Under the pieces are notes generated by a model that was not told the DNA's origin, searched no databases, and saw nothing but the letters and a program-made list of their open reading frames with translations. Shown piece after piece: positions 36,866 to 46,830 of a stretch of 64,000 nt of DNA. Origin of the DNA: Rhizobiaceae bacterium (GTDB taxonomy: Bacteria > Pseudomonadota > Alphaproteobacteria > Rhizobiales > Rhizobiaceae); NCBI GenBank assembly GCA_014238155.1, contig JABABQ010000033.1, positions 119,538 through 183,537 on the forward strand. Direction: 5' to 3'. A program made the position numbers and the translations under genes. Numbering within the stretch: the stretch's first letter is position 1; every line of letters begins with the position of its first letter.

Positions 36866-37807
36866 ATGACAATGCCAACCGCACCTGACAAGATCTGTTT
36901 TGACGATTTGAGCCAGTCAGATTTTCACCGTGATCTGCACAAGCCGTTTACGATTAGTCTGAAGCCGCTGGCCGGGAAAAATTTCTTGCAAATCGACAGT
37001 GATTTTTTCCCCTACCGCGACCAGAAACTCGACCTGTACAATTGCATTCACGATGAAGTCTGCATGACAGAAGCGGCAACGCTTGAAGCCCAGCGGGAAG
37101 TTGAGGCTTTGGTCATCGACGGCTTAAAATCCGGCTACCGGCAGCTATACGATTTCACCGATACCGATGCGACCTGCAGACAGACCGGTTTGGTGATCCG
37201 GTTTAATCAACAAATGCCACTATCCAGCGCAGCTCTGTTGATTCCTGACGACTTGATATTGATGAGGCGTGACGAGAGCGGTTGGCGACTGGTCGCCGGC
37301 TCATTGGCCTTTCCTGCCTATTGGAGTCTTGCTGAGAAACTTTCCATGCCACTAGAAGCTGTTCATGGGCCAGTACCGTTATCGGAGCAGATGAGCCAGC
37401 GTATCAATCGCATTTTTGATGGCATTCAACCGTCCAACCCGGTCTGGCGCTCCAATTGGTCGCTGGACCAGGGGCCGCAGCTGCGTCAGGTCCGTCTCGA
37501 AAATGACCGCCCCGAAACAGGCAAGAAAATCAGTTCCAATGTGCACTTCAGGACTGAATTCCAAACATTACACAAACTGCTGAAATCGAATGATATTCTG
37601 TTCACGATTCGCACCAAGACAACGCCGGTCAAAAGCCTTGCCAACGATGCCCTCGGTCGATCCAAACTGGCCACTTTACACCAGCAGTATCTGAACATGA
37701 GCGAAGCCGAACGAGATTACAAAGGCATCAATCACAATGCTGAGGGCCTGTTGGCCTGGTTGGAAGAAAACGGGAAGCACCCTGATGACAATAGCGACAC
37801 TGAATGA
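36866..37807 (+). CDS. haem-dependent oxidative N-demethylase-like protein (DUF3445)
   Basis: 313 residues matching the DUF3445/HODM alpha-subunit family. Key stretches are [54 protein letters not shown] and [17 protein letters not shown] enzymes demethylate dimethylamine. Here only this one subunit gene is seen; other subunits are not in the window. The start is uncertain (ATG 36833 and 36809 also possible; the last two overlap pdxJ). The next gene begins 23 bp before its stop. Confidence 0.72.
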   Translation: MTMPTAPDKICFDDLSQSDFHRDLHKPFTISLKPLAGKNFLQIDSDFFPYRDQKLDLYNCIHDEVCMTEAATLEAQREVEALVIDGLKSGYRQLYDFTDTDATCRQTGLVIRFNQQMPLSSAALLIPDDLILMRRDESGWRLVAGSLAFPAYWSLAEKLSMPLEAVHGPVPLSEQMSQRINRIFDGIQPSNPVWRSNWSLDQGPQLRQVRLENDRPETGKKISSNVHFRTEFQTLHKLLKSNDILFTIRTKTTPVKSLANDALGRSKLATLHQQYLNMSEAERDYKGINHNAEGLLAWLEENGKHPDDNSDTE

Positions 37808-38630
37808 AGCCAAATTACGCGCATGGATCGGCAAGACAGAATCAAGCAGCGACACGCTGCACGCAAAACAGGCCCAGTTGATGCAGCTGACGCTGGACCG
37901 CGATCCGTCGCTGCAGACCGGCGATGCCCTGCCACCGGTATGGCACTGGGCCTATTTCCTCAGCGCTGCGCCGATGTCGCAACTTGGGCGCGACGGTCAT
38001 GCCGCTGTCGGCGAGTTTTTGCCACCAGTGTCTTTGCCACGGCGCATGTGGGCCGGTGGCCGACTGGTCTTCACAAAACCGGTTTATCTGGGCGAACCAA
38101 TCGTCAGGAAATCATCCATCAAGGATGTGGTGCTGAAACATGGTAAAAGCGGCGCCTTGGTGTTTGTCACCGTGCTCCACGAATATTCCGGACCTGACAA
38201 TGATCCGCGGTTTACAGAAGAACATGACATTGTCTATCGCGAAGATCCCTCTCCTGAGGTTTCTGAACCGGCGACCGTATCACCACCTGAAAACACCGCC
38301 TATGTGGAAACAATTACCCCTTCGACAGTCCAGTTGTTCCGCTACTCAGCGCTGACCTTTAACGGACACCGCATTCACTATGACCGCGACTATTGTAAAG
38401 ACGTTGAAGGCTATCCGGGGCTTATATTCCACGGACCACTGGCTGCCACACTTTTGGCCGATCTGGCGGTTCGACGTCTTCCCGGCAAAGTGCTGAAAAG
38501 TTTTACTTTTCGTGCAGTCGCCCCGTTGTTTGATACTCAGTCGTTTACAATTCATCACGACGGAGATGCACTCGTATGGGCACAGACACCCGACGGAGGG
38601 CTCGCCATGAAGGCGAGCTTTACCTACTGA
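37785..38630 (+). CDS. FAS1-like/MaoC-type dehydratase (mesaconyl-C4-CoA hydratase-like)
   Basis: 281 residues with an N-terminal hot-dog-like half (PPVWHWAYFL, LPRRMWAGGRLVF) and a C-terminal MaoC-like half that carries the hydratase signature YSALTFNGHRIHYDRDY and YPGLIFHGPLAATLL. Double hot-dog proteins of this layout hydrate enoyl-CoA or mesaconyl-CoA substrates. The ATG at 37785 overlaps the N-demethylase-like gene by 23 bp, with GGGAAG in place as ribosome-binding site, so coupled translation is likely. Substrate unknown; an N-demethylation partnership is not obvious. Confidence 0.75.
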   Translation: MTIATLNEAKLRAWIGKTESSSDTLHAKQAQLMQLTLDRDPSLQTGDALPPVWHWAYFLSAAPMSQLGRDGHAAVGEFLPPVSLPRRMWAGGRLVFTKPVYLGEPIVRKSSIKDVVLKHGKSGALVFVTVLHEYSGPDNDPRFTEEHDIVYREDPSPEVSEPATVSPPENTAYVETITPSTVQLFRYSALTFNGHRIHYDRDYCKDVEGYPGLIFHGPLAATLLADLAVRRLPGKVLKSFTFRAVAPLFDTQSFTIHHDGDALVWAQTPDGGLAMKASFTY

Positions 38631-38640
38631 TTACCCGCAT

Positions 38641-38967
38641 TTAGCTTTTCGGAAAGTATTGAACCTGATCTTTGTCCTGCCACGAGTGACCGGCACCCAT
38701 GATACAAGCCATGCCACGGGTTGTTGTCAGCAGAACCGTCCAACTACCCTCCATGGATGTATAGATTTCGAGCAGCGAATTGCCGGTCGCTGATACGCCA
38801 ATCGCGCGCGGGGTCTCCTGATATTTTCCGGTCAGCATCTTGGCCATCTTGATGCGTTCCCCACAAACGCGAACTGCTGCCCAACTTGCACTGGTCATCA
38901 CAAAGCATGTCAGCACTGCGGCTCCAAATGCCGCCAACCGCATGGGATTTGAGAGTTTCTTTTGCAT
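38641..38967 (-). CDS. small exported protein, alphaproteobacterial hypothetical family
   Basis: 108 residues with a signal peptide (cleavage near SASWAA) and a perfect GGAGG ribosome-binding site before ATG 38967. The mature part has CGERIKMAKMLTGKYQETP and WTVLLTTTRGMACIMGAGHSW, with two cysteines. I recall similar short secreted proteins in Rhizobiales, with no known function. Convergent with the hydratase gene. Confidence 0.7.
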   Translation of the reverse strand: MQKKLSNPMRLAAFGAAVLTCFVMTSASWAAVRVCGERIKMAKMLTGKYQETPRAIGVSATGNSLLEIYTSMEGSWTVLLTTTRGMACIMGAGHSWQDKDQVQYFPKS

Positions 38968-39176
38968 TTTAACCTCCGTTCTCGGCTCGACCACCGGACT
39001 CACAGGAGGGTTACTTGGCTCCAGCGAGCGCGCGGTCGAACCGGTTCACAACTTGAACCTTCACTCAATAGTTCTCCGGGTCGTCTACTGAGGTCAGCCT
39101 GCGCTTCTTTTATTAAGAATGGATTAACCATGATGGGGCTAAATATTGGGGCTGAGCGGCACTATTAATTAGGGCT

Positions 39177-40301
39177 CTATTTCACAATTGTGATCTTTTC
39201 GGCAGCGCGGGTGATCGCCGTATACAGCCAGCGCTGACTGTGCTCACGAAACGCCCAACTCTCATCAAACAGGTAAACATTGTCCCACTGGGAGCCCTGG
39301 GCCTTGTGAACCGTCAGGGCGTATCCGTAGTCAAAATCATCATAGCGTCGCCGCATCTGCCACGGCACTTCTTCTTCGGGGTTTTCAAAGGCCGCTTTCA
39401 ACACCCTGATCTTGGCTGACATACGCTCCATGCCATCGTCTTCCGACGCGATCAGCAGATTCATAAAGGCTTTGGAAGAATTTGGCGCCGACGTAACCTG
39501 CCACAGTGACCCGTTCAACAGGCCCTTAGCCGGATCGTTGCGCAGCGCCACCAATTTGTCACCAGCAGCCGGCAACGGTCCCTGGAATTCCTTTAAATCG
39601 CGCAGACGCTGATTATACCGCCGTCGGGTCTTGTTCGTCCCCACCAGCACCTGGTCTGCTGCAAGAACTTCCTCCTGCTCCACATCGCGGCGGTGAATCA
39701 CCGTGCTGCTGCCAAAATTGCCATGGGGAATGGTCTGGCCTTCCCGCGCCATCTGGGCAAGATCGATAATCGGATTGCCACGTGCCTGCCGGTGGATGGA
39801 TTCAAGCAAATAATCCGGTTCATGATCGGTGAAAAACCCGCCGCCCGATACGGGTGGCAATTGACCCGGATCTCCCAATACCAACACCGGAGTGCCGAAA
39901 GACAGCAGATCTCGCCCCAATTCCTCATCCACCATCGAACACTCGTCGATTACAATCAGCGAGGCATTCGCCACCGGGCTCTGCCGGTTCAATGTGAACA
40001 ACGGCGTCATCGCAGATTTGCCGGTGTCTTCATCCTCCACCAGCTCTTCGCCACGCGGCCGATAAATCAGCGAATGAATGGTGCTGGCTTTTTTTGCGCC
40101 GCGCGACCGCAGAACCATAGCGGCCTTGCCTGTGAAGGCCGCAAACAACACATCCCCATCCACCCCTTCTGCCAGATAACGTGCCAGTGTGGTTTTGCCG
40201 GTTCCCGCATAACCGAACAGGCGAAATACCTGCGGAAACCCCTGTTTCAACCAGTTGGAAACAGCAACCAGCGCGGCGTCCTGTTCGGTAGAAAATTGCA
40301 T
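39177..40301 (-). CDS. RecD/PIF1-like ATP-dependent DNA helicase
   Basis: 374 residues of a superfamily 1B helicase without extra domains: Walker A GYAGTGKTT, Walker B LIVIDECSMVDE, GDPGQLPPV (motif III), and the C-terminal YALTVHKAQGSQWDNVYLF and AITRAAEKI. ATG 40301 is preferred to a TTG-initiated extension to 40352. Small stand-alone members of this kind are widespread in alphaproteobacteria; a role in DNA repair or processing is presumed. Confidence 0.87.
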   Translation of the reverse strand: MQFSTEQDAALVAVSNWLKQGFPQVFRLFGYAGTGKTTLARYLAEGVDGDVLFAAFTGKAAMVLRSRGAKKASTIHSLIYRPRGEELVEDEDTGKSAMTPLFTLNRQSPVANASLIVIDECSMVDEELGRDLLSFGTPVLVLGDPGQLPPVSGGGFFTDHEPDYLLESIHRQARGNPIIDLAQMAREGQTIPHGNFGSSTVIHRRDVEQEEVLAADQVLVGTNKTRRRYNQRLRDLKEFQGPLPAAGDKLVALRNDPAKGLLNGSLWQVTSAPNSSKAFMNLLIASEDDGMERMSAKIRVLKAAFENPEEEVPWQMRRRYDDFDYGYALTVHKAQGSQWDNVYLFDESWAFREHSQRWLYTAITRAAEKITIVK

Positions 40302-40370
40302 ATCTGGCCAGAATCGCAGAAAAATCTTGGCGAAACCTAATCGCTCGCTCAACGGAACACAATGGGAACA

Positions 40371-40991
40371 TTATCTTCGGTAGAGGATCATCCACCGTTG
40401 CACAGCTTTCGTGGCGACAGCCTTCATCGTCGCCGGCTCCGGGCGTACATCTTCGCCCAACAGCAATTGACGTTGCCGGTCGCCAACCAACAATCCAATC
40501 AGGTTTTCAAATGCTTCCATGGGGCTGTGAACAGCCAGTTCACCGCTTACATTGCCCTCCTGGAACAAATCCAAAAACGGCTTTGCGACCTGATCCTTCC
40601 AGTTCGCCAGGACAGCGGTACCAAGATCTGAATTTTCGCTGCAGGCCTGAGCCATCGCAACCCGGTTGACTGTCAAAGCCGCATCGCCGGTCATGATGTC
40701 CAGCAAAAGAGTTGCGCAGGAACAAAGACGCGCCTCAAGACTGCCCTGCGCTGCGGCAAACCGGTCGGCCATGGCCTGTCGCATGCCGCCAGCCTGTTCA
40801 TGGGCCAGGGCCATCATGATGCCATCACGGTCTCCGAACCAATTGTAGAGCGTTTCTTTGGAACAATGGGCTTCAGCCGCAATTTGCGCAGTCGTTATGG
40901 CGGAGCCGTGGCGCCGCAAAAGACGCAGTGTTGCCCGCAGGATCTGCAACCGGCGGGTTTCGTTCCTAACCGCTTTTGATTCGCTGTCCAT
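40371..40991 (-). CDS. TetR-family transcriptional regulator
   Basis: 206 residues. The N-terminal HTH shows ITTAQIAAEAHCSKETLYNWFGDRDGIM, the TetR signature. The C-terminal ligand domain is of the TetR_C AefR-like type. It sits between the helicase and the acyl-CoA carboxylase unit on the same strand. Target genes are unknown; the carboxylase and the efflux pump further right are both possible. Confidence 0.85.
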   Translation of the reverse strand: MDSESKAVRNETRRLQILRATLRLLRRHGSAITTAQIAAEAHCSKETLYNWFGDRDGIMMALAHEQAGGMRQAMADRFAAAQGSLEARLCSCATLLLDIMTGDAALTVNRVAMAQACSENSDLGTAVLANWKDQVAKPFLDLFQEGNVSGELAVHSPMEAFENLIGLLVGDRQRQLLLGEDVRPEPATMKAVATKAVQRWMILYRR

Positions 40992-41150
40992 TCCCGAACC
41001 TTACAGTACGGGCAAAAAATTGAAAGTCAGCCGGTGAATGCGACCGAACCGGCATTGTTATTGTGCCCGGCATCCGTTGAGAGCGAGCCTGCATCAAAAC
41101 TATTTTCAAAACACCGATCGAGGATATCTGATAGAAACCAAATCCAAATG

Positions 41151-42758
41151 CTACATTCTGAATACGCCAAACCTGGTGTCGGGAATAGGTGCGTTAAGAC
41201 TGGCGGCCAGGGAAAGCGCCAATATCCGACGGGTGTCGCGCGGACGTACAATGCCATCATCCCAAAGCCGGGCTGTTGAATAATAAGGATGCCCCTCTTC
41301 TTCAAACTTCTCGACGATCGGTTGCTTGAATTCAGCTTCCTCGATCTCAGACCAGTCTTCTCCGCGCCGTTCCATGCCTTCGCGTTTGACTGTCGCCAGA
41401 ACCGAAGCCGCCTGTTCACCGCCCATCACGGAAATCCGTGCATTGGGCCACATATACATAAATCGCGGGGAATAGGATCGGCCACACATGCCGTAATTTC
41501 CTGCACCATAGGAACCGCCGACCACCAGGGTCAGTTTTGGCACTTTGGCACAGGCGACGGCGCTGACCAATTTCGCGCCATCCTTGGCAATCCCACCGGT
41601 CTCATGCTCGCGACCAACCATGAAGCCGGTAATGTTCTGTAGAAACAGCAATGGAATTTTGCGCTGGCAGCATAGTTCAATGAAATGGGCGCCTTTCAGC
41701 GACGATTCCGAAAACAAAATGCCGTTATTGCCGATGATGCCAATGGGCATGCCGTGAAGATGGGCAAAGCCGGTCACCAGTGTGGTGCCGTAACGGGCCT
41801 TGAACTCGTCAAACCGCGATCCGTCGACAATGCGCGCGATAATTTCACGAATATCATATTGTTTGCGCAAATCGACAGGAACGACCGTTTCCAGCTCATT
41901 GATATCAAAAAGCGGCTCTTCTACCGGGCGCAGTTTTACCGGCATGTGCGGCGTATGGTTTAGTCCACGCACGATTGACCGCACGATCTCCAGCGCATGA
42001 ACATCATTTTCTGCCAGATGGTCAGCAACCCCGGACAGTCTTGTGTGTACATCCGCCCCGCCGAGGTCTTCTGCCGACACTTCTTCCCCGGTTGCCGCCT
42101 TCACAAGTGGCGGTCCTGCCAGAAATATCGTGCCCTGATTCTTGACGATCACAGCCTCGTCCGACATTGCCGGTACATAGGCACCACCAGCAGTGCACGA
42201 TCCCATCACGCAGGCGATCTGGGGAATACCGTCTGCTGACATTGTCGCTTGATTGTAAAACGCGCGCCCAAAATGATCTTTGTCTGGGAAGCCTTCCGTG
42301 TGATACGGCAGGTTCGCGCCGCCGCTATCCACCAGGTAGATGCAGGGCAGCCGGTTCTCACGCGCCACGTCCTGCGCCCGAAGCTGCTTTTTCACCGTCA
42401 TTGGATAAAAGGTGCCGCCCTTGATCGTTGCATCATTGCAGATGATCACGCATTGGCGCCCTTCAACCTGGCCCACCCCGGTGATGATGGCGGCACTGTG
42501 AATGTCCTCGTTATACAGCCCCTTGGCTGCGAGTGGCGACAGTTCCAGAAACGGTGTTCCCGGGTCAAGCAGGCGCATCACGCGCTCGCGTGGCAGGAGT
42601 TTTCCGCGATCCAGGTGACGCTGGCGGGATCTCTCTGGACCGCCTTTTGCCACTTCGTTTTCAACTTCATCAAGATCGTTGATCAGGTCCGACCAGGCTT
42701 TTGCATTGCGTTCAGCTTCCGCGCCATGCAACGAAATCAACGGTTCAAGAATGCTCAC
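41151..42758 (-). CDS. mccB: methylcrotonoyl-CoA carboxylase carboxyltransferase (beta) subunit
   Basis: 535 residues, the normal length for MccB. Signature segments are the N-terminal [31 protein letters not shown] and the C-terminal [21 protein letters not shown], which distinguish it from propionyl-CoA carboxylase. It transfers carboxyl from biotin to methylcrotonyl-CoA in leucine degradation. The biotin-carrying alpha subunit (mccA) is not in this window. The gene starts 4 bp inside the rhodanese stop. Confidence 0.9.
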   Translation of the reverse strand: MSILEPLISLHGAEAERNAKAWSDLINDLDEVENEVAKGGPERSRQRHLDRGKLLPRERVMRLLDPGTPFLELSPLAAKGLYNEDIHSAAIITGVGQVEGRQCVIICNDATIKGGTFYPMTVKKQLRAQDVARENRLPCIYLVDSGGANLPYHTEGFPDKDHFGRAFYNQATMSADGIPQIACVMGSCTAGGAYVPAMSDEAVIVKNQGTIFLAGPPLVKAATGEEVSAEDLGGADVHTRLSGVADHLAENDVHALEIVRSIVRGLNHTPHMPVKLRPVEEPLFDINELETVVPVDLRKQYDIREIIARIVDGSRFDEFKARYGTTLVTGFAHLHGMPIGIIGNNGILFSESSLKGAHFIELCCQRKIPLLFLQNITGFMVGREHETGGIAKDGAKLVSAVACAKVPKLTLVVGGSYGAGNYGMCGRSYSPRFMYMWPNARISVMGGEQAASVLATVKREGMERRGEDWSEIEEAEFKQPIVEKFEEEGHPYYSTARLWDDGIVRPRDTRRILALSLAASLNAPIPDTRFGVFRM

Positions 42759-43171
42759 TTTGTCGGCTTCGCTTGTGGCTTTGGTTCAGGCGCGGTAACC
42801 GGCAGGCCGGATTCGCGCCACTGGGCGAAACCGCCTTCAATATGCGCCACCGGTGCCAGCCCCATATTTTGCATATCGCGCGTAGCGAGTGCTGACCGCC
42901 ATGCTGCGGCGCAGAAGAAAATATATGTCTTGCCCGGTTGGGCGAATACGTCGCGGTGATATTTGCTGGCCGGGTCGACCCAGAATTCCAGCATTCCACG
43001 CGGCGCGTGAACTGCTTCAGGTACTTTGCCCTCGCGTCCAAGCTCTCGGATATCTCTGATGTCAACCAGAACCGCTTCTCCTGCCGCCTGCATAGCAAGG
43101 GCATCTTCTGGCTTTACGGTTACAATTTCGGCAGTGGCTTCCGCCACGAGTTGCTCGGCTGTCTTTTTCAT
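42755..43171 (-). CDS. single-domain rhodanese-like protein
   Basis: 138 residues, one rhodanese domain: [21 protein letters not shown] in the first half and the active-site loop FFCAAAWRS with the conserved cysteine. Such proteins move sulfane sulfur or act in sulfur handling. Coupling with mccB by a 4-bp overlap is unusual, because no sulfur step is known in leucine degradation. Confidence 0.85.
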   Translation of the reverse strand: MKKTAEQLVAEATAEIVTVKPEDALAMQAAGEAVLVDIRDIRELGREGKVPEAVHAPRGMLEFWVDPASKYHRDVFAQPGKTYIFFCAAAWRSALATRDMQNMGLAPVAHIEGGFAQWRESGLPVTAPEPKPQAKPTK

Positions 43172-43240
43172 GGATATTCGCGCTTGTTGCAGATCACGTG
43201 TGCAAACTAACAGGGCGAACAGCTGGAGCCAAGCAGGGTT

Positions 43241-43384
43241 TTATCCAGATACGGTCAAATTTGTCGTGGCACTGACGGTGGTTTCTGGCCCCATAACGAA
43301 AGTTGCAATCAGCACCACAGCCAACGCAACAGCGATAGCCCAGATAGTTATTCCCCAACAGGATTTTTCGACAGATTTTTCCAT
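43241..43384 (-). CDS. small single-span membrane protein
   Basis: 47 residues from ATG 43384: a short polar N-terminus, one hydrophobic helix (ITIWAIAVALAVVLIATFVM) and a Thr-rich tail. Upstream of it lies a 190-bp gap to the MscS gene with nothing recognisable except a GGTTAACAGG-type sequence. Possibly a real small protein, but a chance frame cannot be excluded. Confidence 0.4.
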   Translation of the reverse strand: MEKSVEKSCWGITIWAIAVALAVVLIATFVMGPETTVSATTNLTVSG

Positions 43385-43623
43385 GATGCCCCGATTTACT
43401 CTTTTGACATGACGGCGTCTTTTCGACACCAATTGTCAGAACCGGCGCGGGTATAGGCCGATGGTGCAAGCCAGGCAACAGAAAATATGTCAATTTCGTG
43501 ACAATATCGGCAAACCAGCCATGCGGTTCATGCATGGCATCAATAGTTTCAATGGGTTAGTAAAAAGAAGACTTAAAAAAAGGTTAACAGGCTAGAAGTG
43601 AATAAGGCGATTTCCGGGCAAGT

Positions 43624-44952
43624 TCAGCCAGTTTTTGCCGGCTTGCGGGGCTTTTTCGTCGGTGTTTCGACAACACCCTGGGGCGGTTGCATGATGATCT
43701 CGCGATGCGGGTAAGGAATCGAAATATTGTTGGCCTGGAAGGCGTCCCACAGCGCCAGCATGACCATGCCTCTGATATTGGTCAGGCCGTTCTGCGGATC
43801 GGATATCCAGAACCGGGCTTTGAAATTCAACGAAGAATCACCGAACTCTGTCAGCCAGCAAACCGGCCGCTTAACATTGCTGACCCGTTCAACAGTTTCA
43901 GCCGCTTCAATTGCCAACCGGCTTACCTCATGAGGGTTGCTGTCATAGGACACGCCAAATTCGACATCCAGTCGAACCAGCTTGTCGGTAAATGACCAGT
44001 TGATTACCTTTTCGGTTATGAAGTCCTCATTGGGAATGAGGAATTCACGTCCATCGCGCGTTACCACTGACACGAAACGCGATCGCAACTCCCTGATCCA
44101 GCCAAACGTGCTGCCAAGCGATATCGTGTCACCGGGCTTAATCGACTTATCCAGCAGGATGATCACCCCGGAGATAAAGTTGGAGACCACTTTTTGCAGA
44201 CCGAAACCGAGCCCGACACCAATGGCACCGGAAAACACGGCAAATACGGTGAGATCGATCCCCACCGCGTTGAGCGCAATAATGATGGCGGCAATAACCA
44301 GAAATATCTTGATGAACTTGCCGATCAGCACTTGCAGGCTGGGGGTCAGATCGGACATTCCCCTGACGCGCGTTTCGACATAATTACCGGTATTATTGGC
44401 CAGCCAGGTGAGGCCCACCAGCAGCGCGAACGACTTTATGAGTACCAGCGCTGAAAGCCGCACATCACCCAGATTAAAGGCGATAGAATCGAGTGCCCGT
44501 GTGGTTGGCTCCAGATACCCGGTGAGGTTCAGCGCCACCAGGATCCAGGCCAGAATCGCAACCCAGCGCGACAATTGCCGCGAATGAATGATCCGCGAGA
44601 AGACGCTGACGAGTAACCAGGCGAGCCCCAGATTAAACACCAGTTTCAGGAAAAATGCCCGTGACGGCCACGTATAACTGGACACGATATATTGGGCTGA
44701 GCCAACCAGAATCACAAAGATGATCCACTCTACCCGTCGCAACAGCGCCGCCAGAAGTCGAAGGAATCCGGCATTCAGTTTGAGGCTCCGCACCCAGTTT
44801 TCCAGCGGCGGCTCGACGTGTTTTGCCGTATACCAGGCAACACCGAATGCAATCACGATGATCAGCGCCTGATAGATCGTCCAGGTTTGAAAAACGACAC
44901 GCCAGGCATCGTGTGCCAGGTCCAACAGGCCAAGCTGGATATCGTGCAGCAT
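43624..44952 (-). CDS. MscS-family mechanosensitive channel
   Basis: 442 residues. Five or so predicted helices precede the MscS core: pore helix GAIGVGLGFGLQKVVSNFISG, then the beta domain with DTISLGSTFGWIREL and the GREFLIPNEDFI strand. It is of the larger MscK/YbdG-like type with extra N-terminal helices. It would release solutes on hypo-osmotic shock. The C-terminal tail is Lys/Pro-rich. Confidence 0.88.
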   Translation of the reverse strand: MLHDIQLGLLDLAHDAWRVVFQTWTIYQALIIVIAFGVAWYTAKHVEPPLENWVRSLKLNAGFLRLLAALLRRVEWIIFVILVGSAQYIVSSYTWPSRAFFLKLVFNLGLAWLLVSVFSRIIHSRQLSRWVAILAWILVALNLTGYLEPTTRALDSIAFNLGDVRLSALVLIKSFALLVGLTWLANNTGNYVETRVRGMSDLTPSLQVLIGKFIKIFLVIAAIIIALNAVGIDLTVFAVFSGAIGVGLGFGLQKVVSNFISGVIILLDKSIKPGDTISLGSTFGWIRELRSRFVSVVTRDGREFLIPNEDFITEKVINWSFTDKLVRLDVEFGVSYDSNPHEVSRLAIEAAETVERVSNVKRPVCWLTEFGDSSLNFKARFWISDPQNGLTNIRGMVMLALWDAFQANNISIPYPHREIIMQPPQGVVETPTKKPRKPAKTG

Positions 44953-45011
44953 TCAAACCTCCGCATCCGGGTGATTCGCTTTATCCCTTATCTGACATGA
45001 TAGCTTGCGGC

Positions 45012-45113
45012 GGCTTCAATGCATGCACAGTTTCTCCACACCCAAAACTTCATCGAGGTTTGGCGCATCGGTGATGAGCCAGTGCCCCTGCGCAATGGTG
45101 AGCAGACGTGAGC
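45012..45113 (-). pseudogene. possible C-terminal remnant of an unidentified protein
   Basis: Between the outer-membrane protein stop and the MscS start, the minus strand reads about 32 protein-like residues ending LTIAQGHWLITDAPN then a short tail and a stop, with no start codon. It looks like the end of a lost gene, but this is a weak impression. Confidence 0.2.
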
Positions 45114-45115
45114 AG

Positions 45116-45886
45116 TCAAAAACTGCGAATCATGGCGAACCGGGCGATCACCAGCGTGTTGTCGATATCGTAGGGCTTTGCGCCAATATGCTTGCCGGTT
45201 CTGGACGAGATGAAACCATCTTTGTTGACAAAGTTTCGATCGGTTCCGAAATCGACATAACTCACATCAAACCGGGCTGACCAGATGTCGGTCGCCTGCC
45301 AATCCAGACCAGCCCCAATCACCCACCCCAGACGGGCGCCATGATCGGTAAAGGAATCATCAGGGTCGACCACCAACACGTAATTGTCTTTGTCGGACGG
45401 GTTATGATAATATGGGTCCAGGTCAATAAAACGGTTTTCGACCCAACCGATTGCACCGCCAACAGTGCCAAACAATTGCAGTCTCTCATGTATCGGCACA
45501 GACAGTCGTGCCCGGACGGAAACCAATGCGTCGTAGCTGGTGTAGATCGTTTCATCAAAATATTTGGTGTCGGCGACCCCCGAACTGGAATTATTGAGCA
45601 TGGCTGCATCCATCTCCAGCCCAATCCTTATCCGGTCAAACTGATGATCAATACCCAGCAGAACGCCAATATGTGGTGTTTCACTTCCAAACTTGACTTC
45701 ATAGCCATTGCCAAATCCAACAAATCCCTGTGGATCACTGAATTCATTTCTATCGGCAATCAATCCGACAAAACCACCGAAATAAACGTTCGCATCGGCC
45801 AATGAACCGGCATGGGCAGTCGTATTTTGGTGAAAAAAACTGGTTGATGCCACCAGCGACACCAATATTGGTATGAATCTGTTCAA
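45116..45886 (-). CDS. Omp25/31-like outer-membrane beta-barrel protein
   Basis: About 256 residues. A signal peptide is followed by alternating polar/hydrophobic strands with frequent Gly and aromatic residues, ending in a C-terminal phenylalanine (FAMIRSF), as in outer-membrane barrels. TTG 45886 after GCGGAGACC is the best start; another TTG at 45913 is possible. No recognised ligand. Confidence 0.72.
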   Translation of the reverse strand: MNRFIPILVSLVASTSFFHQNTTAHAGSLADANVYFGGFVGLIADRNEFSDPQGFVGFGNGYEVKFGSETPHIGVLLGIDHQFDRIRIGLEMDAAMLNNSSSGVADTKYFDETIYTSYDALVSVRARLSVPIHERLQLFGTVGGAIGWVENRFIDLDPYYHNPSDKDNYVLVVDPDDSFTDHGARLGWVIGAGLDWQATDIWSARFDVSYVDFGTDRNFVNKDGFISSRTGKHIGAKPYDIDNTLVIARFAMIRSF

Positions 45887-46054
45887 CAGAAGGTCTCCGC
45901 ACAAAATATACAAATCTTATTTTGTCATTTATTGAATCATAACGAATCAATAAACTTGCGGCATTCACTCCTGATAAAGGAGAAGTTATTAACAAATAGA
46001 ATATTTTGATTGAGGTAAAACGGCGTTAGTATTTAAAAGTCAAATATCGACCCA

Positions 46055-46729
46055 TCAAACACTCATCGCCAACACGCGACTGATTTGCTTCAGGTCGCGC
46101 CCCGATTCATCGTGCCAATGGTTAAATGCATCCTGCACCTGCTGACGGGCTTTTTTGGAAGTCGCCGGTTTATCGATGACATTTTCTGCCATTAATCTGG
46201 CGGTCACATCGGCAGACAGAATAAAGCTGTCCTTGCCCATAAAGCGTAAAAAATACTGGCCGGTATTGCCGCCGAGTCGCGATCCCCGCTTTTTCAAAAC
46301 ATCCAGTAGACCGATATAATCGGAGTTGGGCCATTGCCCGATAAATGCGCCGACACTGCCTGCTTCCTGCGCCAGCTGACGCACAAAAACCGCATTGTCC
46401 TGCACCGAGCGTATCTTGCCACCATGCCGTACAATGCGCGCATCCGAGACTAGCCGCGCCAGATCATCATCATTGAACATCGCCACCCGAGCCGGGTTGA
46501 AACCTTCAAAAGCTTCTTCAAATCCTGGCCATTTGGCCTCCACCACTTTCCAGTTAAATCCGGCATTGAAGATGCATTGCGCCATTTTGGCCAGCCAGCG
46601 GTCATCTGGAATATTTGCCAGTTCCCCGGCGCTGGCGGCAGGTTCCAGCAGCGCTTCCAGCGCATCAGTTCCACCTTTTCGCTTACTGGCGATTTCATAA
46701 ATCTCGGCAAAGCTGCGCATCTCAATCAT
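46055..46729 (-). CDS. DNA-3-methyladenine glycosylase I family protein
   Basis: 224 residues of the Tag-like helix-hairpin-helix fold: FNAGFNWKVVEAKWPGFEEAF at the centre, then IVRHGGKIRSVQDNA, LGGNTGQYFLRFMGKD. It removes 3-methyladenine in base-excision repair. It differs somewhat from classic Tag, being closer to the alphaproteobacterial branch, so the substrate is inferred. Confidence 0.82.
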   Translation of the reverse strand: MIEMRSFAEIYEIASKRKGGTDALEALLEPAASAGELANIPDDRWLAKMAQCIFNAGFNWKVVEAKWPGFEEAFEGFNPARVAMFNDDDLARLVSDARIVRHGGKIRSVQDNAVFVRQLAQEAGSVGAFIGQWPNSDYIGLLDVLKKRGSRLGGNTGQYFLRFMGKDSFILSADVTARLMAENVIDKPATSKKARQQVQDAFNHWHDESGRDLKQISRVLAMSV

Positions 46730-46830
46730 GTCCTTTTGGCCGTGCTATTGGAATAAATCCTAGAGATATTCACGCCTACATCAATCCGCTCATTCTCATC
46801 TTGAACTGACGAAAATCGGCAAAACCTCAA

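Noticed and set aside
41151-42758. Propionyl-CoA carboxylase beta subunit
   Set aside because: The C-terminal [14 protein letters not shown] segment and length fit methylcrotonyl-CoA carboxylase; the proximity of ivd and a LiuR-like regulator also supports that.
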